64,000 nucleotides of DNA from Aquimarina aquimarini (GTDB lineage Bacteria > Bacteroidota > Bacteroidia > Flavobacteriales > Flavobacteriaceae), in assembly GCF_900299535.1 (NCBI RefSeq), contig NZ_OMKE01000023.1, positions 310,001 to 374,000 on the forward strand, read 5' to 3'. Position 1 is the stretch's first letter. Every line of letters begins with the position of its first letter. The position numbers and the translations under genes are program-made. The notes beneath the pieces are model-generated. The model had not been told where the DNA came from. It ran no database searches and worked only from the letters and a program-made list of their open reading frames with translations. Below are positions 37,724 to 47,529 of this stretch, in pieces.

Positions 37724-40057
37724 ATGGTAAAACTGCTGTTATTTTTTCAACGATTTAGTATTTGGTTTAAAATATTAATAGGGGAGTTGTATAATAACAT
37801 AATTAGTCTTTTTTTTATTTTATCCTTGTATTTTGCGTTATGGCATTTCCCACAGACTTTGGATTTGTTATTAATATTAAATCAAGCAGATGCTTTTTTG
37901 TTTGAAGTCCCTTTGTATTTCTTTTTACTGATGGCTTCCGCATTTTTGATTTGGAATATCCCTAAATACTTTTACTTTTATAATTATAAGGATATTACAT
38001 TTTCTAACCTTATTGGTTTTGTACCAAATCAGCATTATAAATTTCAGAGAAAGAATAAATATGCGAGATACCATTATAAGGTAAGAGTACATATGCGAAA
38101 AGTAGTTCCCAGAATTTTAGCTTTATTTTTATTGATAATATCTGCACTTAGTATCCTTAATGCGATGAAAGTGTTTGAGCTAGAGAATGTATATACAAGT
38201 TTTTTTGACCCTACCAATACATTGATCTCTAGTATATTTTTTTTACTTTTTTTTACTGAGCCTATATTTTATGAACATTTAAAAAGTTTTGTAACCAAAA
38301 TTCCAAAAACCAATACTTTTATTGTGTTGTTATCAGTAGGGTTGGTGATTTTTATAATCTCTCTTGGTACTTTGAATACTCAGACAGAAAAAGATTTAGG
38401 TAATCTCTTTTTATCAAATTATGCGTTGGTATTATTTTTCTTCACATTATCATTTAATAGTTATAATTTCTTAAAGGAATTTCCCGAAAAATTATTTTAT
38501 GGAATTGTTCTCGTTGCAGGCTTTATTTTATTACTATCTTTTTTGGTCCTTAATTTTATTCCAGAATGGGCTGGTAGAATAAATCCTTTATCTATTTTGA
38601 TATTGTCATTGGTAAGTTTATTCATGATTAGTTTTATATTGATCTTATGCGGAAAAAAATTAAAAATGCCATTATTTACTATAACTGTCATTTTAAGTTT
38701 GTTTTTTGGTAGGCTCTTTTCAAAAGAATCAGATCACTATCAACTAGATTTAAAGAAAAGTACAGTAGTTAGAGCTACTATGGAGGAGTACATATATCAA
38801 TGGATAAAAAGTCGAGAAGAAATTATCAAAAGTCAAGAAGGGTGTTTTCCAGCAATTATAGCCTCTTCAGAAGGAGGTGGTTCTAGAGCTGGATTATGGT
38901 CTTTTTTGGTACATAGTTATTTGTATGAAAAGTCTAAAGGGGAATATTTTGAGGAAAATTTATTGTCTTTGACAGGCGCTTCAGGGGGTAGTGTTGGTAA
39001 TGCACTATTTTTTGCTGAAGCACAACGTGCAATGAAGAATGATACAACAGCTAATTTTAAAATAAAACAAAATAAAGAGAATAAGTATCCCGTTTTAAAA
39101 TATAAAGCAAGTGCTATTTATAAAGAAAATTACTTATCAGTTGCATTATTATCATTTTTGGGGAGAGATCTTTTTAAAGAGGTAACAAGCTTATTTAGAT
39201 TTAAAAATAGAGGGCAACTATTAGAAGAACAATGGAGCACTTCATACAAGAACTATTTTTCAGAAAATAATAATGGGGAAGATATTTTGCAAAGAGAATT
39301 TTTGTCTTTTTATGAAAATATCACAGACGCAAAAGGGAAGATAATAAAGAAAACTGTTCCCCCTCTTTTGTTTATAAATACGACACATACACAAACAGGA
39401 AGTTATAATATGATAAGTCCTGTAAAATATTCGCATCTAAGGGAACTTACAGGAATGAATGATTTTATAGATAATCTGCAAAAGCATTATCCTAATACTT
39501 CTATTGGATTGTCTACAGCAATGAGAATTAATGCTAGCTTTCCTTATATCACTCCAGTTGGAGAGGTGAAAAAAGTTTCAGAATCGGGTAGGATATATTC
39601 AGATCAATATGCAGATGCTGGATATTATGATAATATTGGTGGTCGAGTGTCTAAGGGAGTAGAAGAGGTTTTTAAACAGATACTGAAAGATTCTTTTCCT
39701 GATCTACAGGCAAAAATAAAATTAAAACATTTGGTCATTGCAAATGATGAGGAGCGTAAAATAATAAAAACACAAACACAACTACAAGCACCTTTGACTA
39801 CTTTACAAAATGTAAGATATGGTCATACCCGAGAAATCACAAAAAAACTTGGAAGTAATTACTCTATTATGCTAAAACCTACTATGATCCCACTATTGGA
39901 TACTGAAGTAGTATCAAAAGACACAGAGAAAGAAACTCTTTTAATAAAACCACTCTTGCCCTTAGGGAGGTATTTATCTACTGTAGCCATAAGATCTATA
40001 GAAGCCAGATTGAATGAGGTAAAACCAGAATTAAATTCTATTTTAACCATAAATTAA
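37724..40057 (+). CDS. Membrane-anchored patatin-like phospholipase
   Basis: A 777-residue protein. The first about 345 residues contain roughly eight hydrophobic segments. The C-terminal half is a patatin domain with the oxyanion segment SSEGGGSRAGLW, the nucleophile elbow GASGGS and a probable catalytic Asp in the YADAGYYDN segment (residues about 625-632; the DGG/A-type motif of the family). It should act as a lipid acyl hydrolase facing the side on which the soluble domain lies. Start is ATG at 37724. It is followed after 45 nt by the antitoxin gene, which has its own promoter. Length and topology are unusual for the family. Confidence 0.85.
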   Translation: MVKLLLFFQRFSIWFKILIGELYNNIISLFFILSLYFALWHFPQTLDLLLILNQADAFLFEVPLYFFLLMASAFLIWNIPKYFYFYNYKDITFSNLIGFVPNQHYKFQRKNKYARYHYKVRVHMRKVVPRILALFLLIISALSILNAMKVFELENVYTSFFDPTNTLISSIFFLLFFTEPIFYEHLKSFVTKIPKTNTFIVLLSVGLVIFIISLGTLNTQTEKDLGNLFLSNYALVLFFFTLSFNSYNFLKEFPEKLFYGIVLVAGFILLLSFLVLNFIPEWAGRINPLSILILSLVSLFMISFILILCGKKLKMPLFTITVILSLFFGRLFSKESDHYQLDLKKSTVVRATMEEYIYQWIKSREEIIKSQEGCFPAIIASSEGGGSRAGLWSFLVHSYLYEKSKGEYFEENLLSLTGASGGSVGNALFFAEAQRAMKNDTTANFKIKQNKENKYPVLKYKASAIYKENYLSVALLSFLGRDLFKEVTSLFRFKNRGQLLEEQWSTSYKNYFSENNNGEDILQREFLSFYENITDAKGKIIKKTVPPLLFINTTHTQTGSYNMISPVKYSHLRELTGMNDFIDNLQKHYPNTSIGLSTAMRINASFPYITPVGEVKKVSESGRIYSDQYADAGYYDNIGGRVSKGVEEVFKQILKDSFPDLQAKIKLKHLVIANDEERKIIKTQTQLQAPLTTLQNVRYGHTREITKKLGSNYSIMLKPTMIPLLDTEVVSKDTEKETLLIKPLLPLGRYLSTVAIRSIEARLNEVKPELNSILTIN

Positions 40058-40062
40058 GACAG

Positions 40063-40086
40063 TTGTCATTTTTTTTTGTATATTTG
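40063..40086 (+). promoter_or_regulatory. Promoter of the toxin-antitoxin operon
   Basis: A -7 element TATATTTG (40079-40086, fits TAnnTTTG) with a -33-like TTG at about 40063. TTGTCA is repeated here (40063 and 40084), as expected if the antitoxin binds its own promoter. Transcription would begin only about 10 nt before the ATG. Confidence 0.5.
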
Positions 40087-40102
40087 TCAAAAATATAAAG
40101 GT

Positions 40103-40555
40103 ATGAGTGCAGTATCTCCACTAGATTTTGATAGTTTTGAAAATAAAGGACTATTACGTTATTTAAATATCGATATCCCGTTACGTAATATGTATGATTT
40201 TATAGAATTGTCTAGAAACGGAATAGATAAAAAAGCGCTATTGCATCTAGCTAAGACAATTAGTATTGATCTTAAAGAATTAGCACATATACTTCATATG
40301 TCTGAGCGAACTATTCAACGATATGATTTGAATAAAAAGCTAAACACAGAAGCAAGTGCAAGAGTATTACAATTAGCAAAATTGTATGCCAAAGGAGAAA
40401 ATATATTTGGAGATCTTACTCGTTTTAAAAATTGGATGGAACACCCTAGTGTTGCTTTGGCTATGAAAAAACCAAAAGAATTATTAGATACAACTTTTGG
40501 TTTTCAGTTATTGAATGAAGAATTAGTTCGGATAGAGCACGGAATTTTTGCATAA
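40103..40555 (+). CDS. Xre/ParS-type antitoxin (DUF2384)
   Basis: A 150-residue antitoxin. An N-terminal Xre-like helical region (ALLHLAKTISIDLKELAHILHMSERTIQRYDL) is followed by the DUF2384/MbcA-ParS toxin-binding domain (ARVLQLAKLYAKGENIFGDLTRFKNWMEHPSVALAMKKPKELLDTTFGFQLLNEELVRIEHGIFA). It neutralises the adjacent RES toxin and probably represses the operon. ATG 40103 is chosen over an in-frame TTG at 40076. It overlaps the toxin start by one base (TAATG). Confidence 0.93.
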   Translation: MSAVSPLDFDSFENKGLLRYLNIDIPLRNMYDFIELSRNGIDKKALLHLAKTISIDLKELAHILHMSERTIQRYDLNKKLNTEASARVLQLAKLYAKGENIFGDLTRFKNWMEHPSVALAMKKPKELLDTTFGFQLLNEELVRIEHGIFA

Positions 40556-41010
40556 TGCAAGTATATCGAATCGCAAAACAAAAATATATTAAAGACCTTA
40601 CTGGTATTGGAGCAAAAACAGTAGGGGGTAGGTGGAACCCAAAAGGAGTAGCTGTATTGTATACAAGTACCTCTGCTGCACTGTCTGCACTTGAGGTTTT
40701 GGCACATTTACCAGCAGCATATTTCCCAGATGATATGTCTATTGCTACCATAGAAGTACCAGATACATTGATTACTACTGTAGATACAAAAAAGTTACCA
40801 AATGATTGGAACGAGATTCCAGTACCAATCGAAGTTCAGAATTTTGCAATGCAGTGGATAACAGAAGAACAATATTTAGGACTTAAAGTGCCTAGTATTA
40901 TAATTCCAAAAGAACAAAATCTTCTAGTAAACCCATTACATCCAAGATTTAATGAAGTGAAGCTTATAGATGTAGAACCTTTTTGTTTTGATACTAGATT
41001 ATTAAAATAG
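40555..41010 (+). CDS. RES-domain toxin (NAD+ phosphorylase family)
   Basis: A 151-residue RES-domain protein. The conserved Arg (GGRWNPKG), Glu (SALEVLAHL) and Ser (KVPSIIIP) that name the family are all present, along with the Tyr in VLYTSTS. RES toxins destroy NAD+ and so stop growth unless bound by a ParS-type antitoxin, which is the preceding gene. The start overlaps that gene's stop, so the two are translationally coupled. It appears full-length and intact. Confidence 0.94.
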   Translation: MQVYRIAKQKYIKDLTGIGAKTVGGRWNPKGVAVLYTSTSAALSALEVLAHLPAAYFPDDMSIATIEVPDTLITTVDTKKLPNDWNEIPVPIEVQNFAMQWITEEQYLGLKVPSIIIPKEQNLLVNPLHPRFNEVKLIDVEPFCFDTRLLK

Positions 41011-41203
41011 AATAATCATTTTTTGAACTAATAGATTTATAATATAACTACTACCGTCTTTTAGAATTCCTATTTTTTCGTTAAAAATTTACTCAAAAAT
41101 GGGTATCATGTTTCGTTTTGTATAAATTACGAGCTTCATGTACGTAACGAATTCTTAATTTAGACGTCATATTGCTAATAACTAATCTTAATTTAATAAT
41201 AGA

Positions 41204-43285
41204 ATGTATATAAAAATGAAAAATGTATATTTTTTGACTGTATTTGTTCTCGCTTTTGTAAGTTGTAAAGATGAAGCGAAAAAAAATGACAGTGAGAATA
41301 AACAAGTTGCCGAAGTTGAAAAAATCCCAGGAATAGTGTTGGAGAATATGGATTCAACCTTAAGTCCTAAAGAAGATTTTTACAATTATGTAAATGGTAG
41401 CTGGATGAAAACAACAGAAATCCCTGAAGATAGAACAATTTGGGGAGGTTTTGGTGTTTTAAGAAAAAAAACAGATGATGATGTACTTGCTATATTGAAA
41501 GAAGCAAAATCTAGTGGCAAATATGCAAAAGGAACAGATCAATACAAAGCATTGCTTATTTTTGAATCTATTATGGATACAGTTGCAAGAAATAAAGCAG
41601 GTGTTACACCATTACAACCAACATTAGATAAGATAGCTGCTGTAAAAAATATAGCAGATATTCAAACATTATTAGCAACAGAAACAGCTGTTAATGCCCC
41701 TTTTTTAGGATTTACTTCTTTTCCAGATTTAAGTAATAGTGATATCAATGCGCCATATGTATCAACAGGAAGATTAGGATTACCTGATAGAGATTATTAT
41801 TTGGATCAAGATGAAAAATCAAAAGAGATAAGAGGACAGTATGTAGACCATATAACAAGAATGCTTCAGTTTATAGGAGATACAGAAGTACAAGCTCGTA
41901 AAGCTGCTGAGACTATTTTAGCGATTGAAACTAAATTAGCAGAACCTAGATTTGATAAGGTGCAGAGTAGAGACATGCGTAATTTTAATAACCCTAGAAG
42001 TATAGCACAACTTTCTAAGATAACTCCAGCGATAGATTGGTCTAAATTAATCAAAGATGTAGGAGTAGAAAAGCAATTAGATACTGTAATTGTTTTAGAG
42101 CCAAAGTACATGGAAACATTGCAAGAAGTATTGGCTAATACAAATATAGAAGATTTAAAAACAGTGGTGCGTTGGTCTACATTAAATAGTGTAACAGGGT
42201 CACTCTCTACAGAAATAGAAAAAGCAAATTGGGATTTCTTTAGTAAAACGCTTAGAGGAGCAAAAAAACAACGCCCAATAGAAGAAAGAGCATTAGCAAG
42301 AGTTAATAATTCAGTAGGAGAGGCTATTGGTCAATTATATGTAGATGCAAAATTTCCGCCAGAAGCTAAAGTGAAGGCAGAAAAAATGATAGCTAATGTA
42401 ATCAAGGCTTACCAAAAAAGAATTGAAGCTCTAGATTGGATGAGTGATAGTACAAAAATCAAGGCGATAGAAAAATTAGATAAATTTACTGTTAAGATTG
42501 GATATCCGAATAAGTGGGAAGATTATTCAAAATTGGATGTAAAAGAAGGTAATTCTAATTTTGAAAATACTATAGCAATATCAAAATGGTCATTTAAAAA
42601 ATCAATCTTAGAGATAGGAGAGACTGTAGACAAAACAAAATGGGGAATGCCCCCTCAGCAAGTAAATGCATATTTCAATCCATTGTTTAATGAGATTGTG
42701 TTTCCTGCGGCAATACTTCAACCGCCATTTTATAATTATTTAGCAGATGATGCGGTTAATTACGGTGGTATAGGAGCAGTGATTGGTCATGAGATATCGC
42801 ATGCTTTTGATGATTCGGGAGCACGTTTTGATGCAGAAGGGAATCTTTCTAACTGGTGGACAGAAGATGATCTTACTAAATTTACAGAAAGAGGAAATGC
42901 ATTGGCAGAACAATATAGTGCTATAGAAGTATTAGACAGTGTTTTTATCAATGGTAAATTTACTCTAGGAGAGAATATTGGAGATTTAGGAGGTGTATTA
43001 GGAGCTTATGATGGGTTACAAATGCATTTTGAAGAAAATGGTAGACCAGAAGATATAGATGGATTTACAGCAGAACAACGCTTCTTTATGTCATGGGCAA
43101 CTGTGTGGAGAACCAAAATAAGAGAAGATGCTTTGAGAACAAGAATCAAAACAGACCCTCATTCTCCAGGAAAAACAAGAGCGATCCAGCCATTGTTGAA
43201 TGTTCAAGCATTTTATGATGCATTTGATATCAAAGAAGGAGATAAAATGTATTTAGCTCCAGAAAACAGAGTGCATATCTGGTAA
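41204..43285 (+). CDS. M13-family metallopeptidase (neprilysin/PepO-like) lipoprotein
   Basis: A 693-residue lipoprotein (lipobox FVSC, Cys21). Catalytic HEISH (residues 529-533, in VIGHEISHAFDDSGARFD) and ENIGDLGG supply the zinc ligands; NAYFNPLFNEIVFPAAILQPPF is the substrate-binding region typical of M13. It probably cleaves peptides in the periplasm. Starts at 41204 or, four codons later, at 41216; both precede the same signal. The strong terminator just downstream shows it is monocistronic. Confidence 0.95.
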   Translation: MYIKMKNVYFLTVFVLAFVSCKDEAKKNDSENKQVAEVEKIPGIVLENMDSTLSPKEDFYNYVNGSWMKTTEIPEDRTIWGGFGVLRKKTDDDVLAILKEAKSSGKYAKGTDQYKALLIFESIMDTVARNKAGVTPLQPTLDKIAAVKNIADIQTLLATETAVNAPFLGFTSFPDLSNSDINAPYVSTGRLGLPDRDYYLDQDEKSKEIRGQYVDHITRMLQFIGDTEVQARKAAETILAIETKLAEPRFDKVQSRDMRNFNNPRSIAQLSKITPAIDWSKLIKDVGVEKQLDTVIVLEPKYMETLQEVLANTNIEDLKTVVRWSTLNSVTGSLSTEIEKANWDFFSKTLRGAKKQRPIEERALARVNNSVGEAIGQLYVDAKFPPEAKVKAEKMIANVIKAYQKRIEALDWMSDSTKIKAIEKLDKFTVKIGYPNKWEDYSKLDVKEGNSNFENTIAISKWSFKKSILEIGETVDKTKWGMPPQQVNAYFNPLFNEIVFPAAILQPPFYNYLADDAVNYGGIGAVIGHEISHAFDDSGARFDAEGNLSNWWTEDDLTKFTERGNALAEQYSAIEVLDSVFINGKFTLGENIGDLGGVLGAYDGLQMHFEENGRPEDIDGFTAEQRFFMSWATVWRTKIREDALRTRIKTDPHSPGKTRAIQPLLNVQAFYDAFDIKEGDKMYLAPENRVHIW

Positions 43286-43311
43286 ATTGATATTGTCTAA
43301 ATAGAATATTT

Positions 43312-43342
43312 AAACCCCCATGCAATTGTATGGGGGTTTTTT
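43312..43342 (+). terminator. Intrinsic terminator after M13 peptidase gene
   Basis: AAACCCCCAT (43312-43321) pairs with ATGGGGGTTT (43330-43339), T-run follows. The loop is itself near-palindromic. Confidence 0.9.
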
Positions 43343-43419
43343 GTAGAACTTTTACAAGGTATAATGGGCTTTCTTAATGCATAAAGCAGGTTTAGCATTA
43401 TTAGATAGTTACATTAGTA

Positions 43420-44064
43420 TTACTCTTCTTTTATTTCGTTCATTAATAAGAAAGCCTTATTTACATATTCTTTTTCTAAAAATAAGGTAAAGTAATTTGA
43501 AGTAGAGATCACTTCAAATACTGGGATTCCATCATAGGCCAACAATTTAAAAATGTAAAAATACAAACCAATAACCTTTGAGTTATCTTCTGGCAAAGCA
43601 ATAGAAATAGAAGACAAATTATCAGTAACAGAAATACAAGTCTCGTTTTTAAAATGCTTGTCTACAATAGGTTTTAATGATGAGGTAACCAGTATATTAC
43701 TTTCTTGGAAATTGCTAGAATAAGTAAAATATGCCTTTGCTTCATTTTTTACACTATCCAAAAGATTACTTTGGCTAGTTAGAATATTATTAGAATTGAG
43801 GAATGTATATTCTGTTATTCCTGATCGAACTACAATATCACCTAATTCTCTTAGGTTATTAAGGTGTTTGATTCGCCTTGGATGATAACGCCTTAGAGCC
43901 ATTACTATAGAACCTGGCTTTACAGGTTTCTTCATGATCTTTTCTACTTTTGGAAGAAGATCAACAGCTAGAGAACTAAAATTGATAATATCTCTAGATA
44001 AAGCATCCTCCAAAAAAGGTTGGTGCCTAAGTATATTGTGTACACAATCAGTAATAGTTTTCAT
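43420..44064 (-). CDS. ACT-like domain protein divergent from aspartate kinase
   Basis: A 214-residue protein without a signal. The N-terminal part (VHNILRHQPFLEDALSRDIINFSSLAVDLLPKVEKIMKKPVKPGSIVMALRRY) looks like a winged-helix or helical regulatory domain, and the C-terminal part (SISIALPEDNSKVIGLYFYIFKLLAYDGIPVFEVISTSNYFTLFLEKEYVNKAFLLMNEI) has the beta-alpha-beta pattern of an ACT domain. It is divergent from aspartate kinase (111 nt), so it may sense an aspartate-family amino acid. The role is inferred. Confidence 0.7.
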   Translation of the reverse strand: MKTITDCVHNILRHQPFLEDALSRDIINFSSLAVDLLPKVEKIMKKPVKPGSIVMALRRYHPRRIKHLNNLRELGDIVVRSGITEYTFLNSNNILTSQSNLLDSVKNEAKAYFTYSSNFQESNILVTSSLKPIVDKHFKNETCISVTDNLSSISIALPEDNSKVIGLYFYIFKLLAYDGIPVFEVISTSNYFTLFLEKEYVNKAFLLMNEIKEE

Positions 44065-44175
44065 TGTTACATATTTAACATTTTGTACAAATTTATATTT
44101 TTTATTTTAATTTTTTTATTATCTGTAGACTATTAATTAATTATGTAGTACCAAAAACCACTAAAACCTAAATTG

Positions 44176-45510
44176 ATGAAAATTTTAAAATTCGGAGGTA
44201 CATCCGTTGGATCTGTAGAAAACCTGAATAGGGTAAAAGAAATTTTGACTTCGGATCAAGAAGATAAAATAGTAGTTTGTTCTGCAATGTCTGGCGTAAC
44301 GGATCAATTAGTTCGTTTGGTAGAGAATATAAAGTTTAATGATACAGATGCCATTACTAGAAACTTACACCAATTAGAGAGTAAACATAGTGATGTGATA
44401 GATGCTTTGATAGAAGATCAGGGGATTAGAAATACACTCAAAGATGGTTTGTCTTCTATGGTTACAGACATGTTTGAAATAGCAAGTCAAGAATATTCAG
44501 AAGTTGTAAACTCAAGAATTATTACTTATGGAGAGACTATTTTGACATATATTTTCTCAGGATTTCTAAACTTTGAAGGCGTACCAAATACATTATTAGA
44601 TGCAAAAGAATTTATGCATGTAGAATCTGTAGATAAACCAAATATTGATAAGGTAGGTGCGCGCTTGCATACAGTTATAGAAAAAGGAGTTCAATCTTCA
44701 TTATATATTACACAAGGGTTTGTGTGTAGAAATGATAAAGAAGAGATCAGCCACTTAAAAAGAGGTGGTAGTGATTATACAGCTACAATTATAGGAGCTG
44801 CATTAAACGCAACAGAAATACAAATATGGACAGATATTGATGGGTTACATAATAATGACCCAAGATATGTTGATGATACGCACCCAATATCTCATCTTAC
44901 CTATAATGAAGCAGCAGAATTAGCATACTTTGGAGCAAAAATCTTGCACCCACAAACAGTTTCTCCTGTTGTAGGTAAAGATATTCCAGTACTTTTAAAA
45001 AATACTTTTGACCCCGAAGCTACAGGTACTATAATTTCTAATAGGATCCATCAAAAAGGATTAAAAGCAATCTCAGCAAAAGACGGAATTACTGCTATCA
45101 AAATTAAATCCAATAGAATGTTGATGGCACATGGGTACTTAAGAAGAATTTTTGAAGTTTTTGATATATATCAAACATCAATTGATATGATTACAACTTC
45201 AGAAATAGCTATCTCACTAACAGTTGATAATACAAGTAATCTAGATGAAATTGTAAAAGAAATAGAAACGTATGCAGAAATAACGGTAGAACATGATCAT
45301 AGTATTATTTGTATAGTAGGAGAATCAGTGATCGATGATAAAAAATCATATAGACTTTTTGAAATATTGAATTTTATACCTGTACGTATGGTATCCTATG
45401 GAGGTAGTAATAATAATGTTTCTATTTTGGTAGATACCAAAGATAAGATACCAACTCTAAAATTTTTAAATAAAAAACTGTTTCAGGTTTATGAAGAAGC
45501 AGTCGTATAA
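44176..45510 (+). CDS. Aspartate kinase
   Basis: A 444-residue monofunctional aspartate kinase. MKILKFGGTSVGS is the ATP-binding start, followed by SAMSGVTDQLV, VVNSRIITYGE and RGGSDYTATIIGAALNATEIQIWTDIDG. The C-terminal third has two ACT-type regulatory segments. First step of Lys/Thr/Met synthesis, and hence also of Ile, whose operon is 10 kb away. I use ATG 44176; a TTG one codon earlier is less likely. Confidence 0.95.
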   Translation: MKILKFGGTSVGSVENLNRVKEILTSDQEDKIVVCSAMSGVTDQLVRLVENIKFNDTDAITRNLHQLESKHSDVIDALIEDQGIRNTLKDGLSSMVTDMFEIASQEYSEVVNSRIITYGETILTYIFSGFLNFEGVPNTLLDAKEFMHVESVDKPNIDKVGARLHTVIEKGVQSSLYITQGFVCRNDKEEISHLKRGGSDYTATIIGAALNATEIQIWTDIDGLHNNDPRYVDDTHPISHLTYNEAAELAYFGAKILHPQTVSPVVGKDIPVLLKNTFDPEATGTIISNRIHQKGLKAISAKDGITAIKIKSNRMLMAHGYLRRIFEVFDIYQTSIDMITTSEIAISLTVDNTSNLDEIVKEIETYAEITVEHDHSIICIVGESVIDDKKSYRLFEILNFIPVRMVSYGGSNNNVSILVDTKDKIPTLKFLNKKLFQVYEEAVV

Positions 45511-45845
45511 TTTGTTTGTTATGTATATGCAATATGCATAAAATTAAGTAGGAGGTATATGAAAGCATTAAATATAGAATGTTTTTAAGTATACCTCTAC
45601 TTTCTTTATTAATATACAACTAGCACTATAAAGTGTAATTCTTCCTTAAAAAGTAAATAAGCCTTCTCTTGATTTTAATAATAGCACACTTCTCGTTATT
45701 ATAAAGGTGGATATTAGTAAAGACAATATTAATAAAAGACCTAGGTATTCTGTTTTTCAGAAGCTTATTTACCAACTTTAAATTATCAGTTTCTTTTTTT
45801 GAAACTAACTATCCTTATGTTTGTATGAATGTAAAAAAATAACAC
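45511..45845. other. Intergenic region between aspartate kinase and the YifB-type gene
   Basis: 335 nt. It contains a long hairpin with an internal minicistron (45546-45602) and a small inverted repeat AGTTTC-T7-GAAACT (45788-45806) near the next gene. No larger gene is visible. Confidence 0.6.
45546..45602 (+). other. Long hairpin enclosing a 9-codon minicistron with strong Shine-Dalgarno
   Basis: AAGTAGGAGGTATA (45546-45559) pairs with TATACCTCTACTT (45590-45602) with one bulge. Within it AGGAGG precedes ATG (45559) of a 9-codon frame (MKALNIECF, stop at 45586-45588). The stem hides the ribosome site. It could be a terminator-like or regulatory hairpin; a chance origin is possible. Confidence 0.35.
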
Positions 45846-47384
45846 ATGCTTACAAAAGTTTTCGGGAGTGCTGTATTTGGAGTAGAGGCAACAACAATAA
45901 CAGTAGAAGTAAATATTGACAAAGGGATAGGCTATCATTTGGTAGGATTGCCAGACAATGCAATAAGAGAAAGTAGTTACCGTATTGCGGCTGCTTTAAA
46001 AAATAATGGCTATAAATTGCCAGGAAAGAAAATTACAATCAATATGGCACCTGCCGATATGCGAAAAGAAGGGTCAGCTTATGATCTTACTCTAGCATTA
46101 GGAATTCTTACGGCAAGTTCGCAGATCAAAGGAACATCAATAGAAAAATATTTAATTATGGGTGAATTGTCTTTAGATGGTACTTTACAACCCATAAAAG
46201 GAGTATTGCCTATCGCGATCAAGGCTCGAGAAGAAGGATATAAAGGGTTTATTTTACCAAAACAAAATGCAAAAGAAGCGGCAATAGTTGATCGACTAGA
46301 GGTATATGGAGTAGATTCTATAAAAGAAGTTATCGATTATTTTGATGATAAGGGAAATCTTGAGCGCACTATTGTCAATACAAAACAAGAATTTTATACA
46401 GCTTTAGAGAATCCAGAATTTGATTTTGCAGATGTAAAAGGGCAAGAAAGTATAAAACGATGTATGGAGATTGCTGCTGCCGGGGGACATAACATTATAT
46501 TGGTAGGTCCACCAGGTAGTGGAAAAACAATGTTGAGTAAAAGATTACCAAGTATATTACCGCCAATGTCTTTGCAAGAAGCTCTAGAGACAACAAAAAT
46601 TCATAGTGTAGCGGGTCGTATAAAAGAGAGTGTAGGGCTTATGGCACAACGTCCTTTTCGTAGCCCTCATCACACTATATCAAATGTCGCATTAGTAGGA
46701 GGAGGAAGTTATCCCCAGCCTGGTGAAATTTCATTGTCTCATAACGGTGTTTTGTTTTTAGATGAATTACCCGAGTTTAAAAGAGATGTGCTCGAGGTAA
46801 TGAGACAACCCTTAGAAGATAGAGAGGTAACTATTTCTAGAGCAAAATTTACAGTTACTTATCCCTCTAGTTTTATGTTGGTTGCTAGCATGAATCCAAG
46901 TCCAGGAGGGTATTTTAATGATCCAGATGCACCAGTAACCTCTTCTCCAGCAGAAATGCAGCGATATCTGAGTAAGATATCTGGGCCATTACTGGATAGA
47001 ATTGATATTCATATAGAGGTAACACCTGTACCCTTTGATAAATTGAGTGAAGAAAGAAAAGGAGAATCTAGTATTGATATTAGAAAAAGAGTGATCATGG
47101 CTCGAGAAATACAAACAAAGAGATTTTCTGAAGTAAAAAATATACATTACAATGCACAAATGGGAGTGAAACAGATAGAAGAATTCTGTGTATTAGATAA
47201 AGTTTCAAAAGAATTGCTCAAAACCGCTATGGAAAAATTAAACCTCTCCGCTAGAGCTTATGATAGAATTCTTAAGGTTTCTAGAACGATCGCAGATATA
47301 GAAGGAGTAGAAAAGGTACAAAGTGATCATATTTCAGAAGCAATACAGTATCGAAGTCTAGATCGTGACGGGTGGTTGGGGTAG
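45846..47384 (+). CDS. YifB-family Mg-chelatase-like AAA ATPase
   Basis: A 512-residue protein. N-terminal Lon-protease-like domain (IGYHLVGLPDNAIRESSYRIAAALKN, INMAPADMRKEGSAYDLTLALGIL), then the Mg-chelatase AAA+ domain with Walker A GPPGSGKTM (about residues 221-229), Walker B VLFLDELPEF and arginine-finger region, then a C-terminal helical domain (LNLSARAYDRILKVSRTIADIEG). The family (ComM/YifB) acts as a helicase in branch migration during natural transformation in some bacteria. Full length. Confidence 0.94.
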   Translation: MLTKVFGSAVFGVEATTITVEVNIDKGIGYHLVGLPDNAIRESSYRIAAALKNNGYKLPGKKITINMAPADMRKEGSAYDLTLALGILTASSQIKGTSIEKYLIMGELSLDGTLQPIKGVLPIAIKAREEGYKGFILPKQNAKEAAIVDRLEVYGVDSIKEVIDYFDDKGNLERTIVNTKQEFYTALENPEFDFADVKGQESIKRCMEIAAAGGHNIILVGPPGSGKTMLSKRLPSILPPMSLQEALETTKIHSVAGRIKESVGLMAQRPFRSPHHTISNVALVGGGSYPQPGEISLSHNGVLFLDELPEFKRDVLEVMRQPLEDREVTISRAKFTVTYPSSFMLVASMNPSPGGYFNDPDAPVTSSPAEMQRYLSKISGPLLDRIDIHIEVTPVPFDKLSEERKGESSIDIRKRVIMAREIQTKRFSEVKNIHYNAQMGVKQIEEFCVLDKVSKELLKTAMEKLNLSARAYDRILKVSRTIADIEGVEKVQSDHISEAIQYRSLDRDGWLG

Positions 47385-47529
47385 TTTTTTTGCCGTAATC
47401 ATAAATTTATAAACTATTTATTGTTATTATCAACAATCATATTCATACAATTTAAGAAATTAATATTTTTAGAAAATATCATTTTGAACTCAAAATGAGT
47501 TCTTTTAGAAATTTTTAATGTAATTATAT

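Noticed and set aside
37564..37758. 64-codon open frame ahead of the patatin gene
   Set aside because: It starts with TTG, has no internal ATG and overlaps the better supported patatin start.
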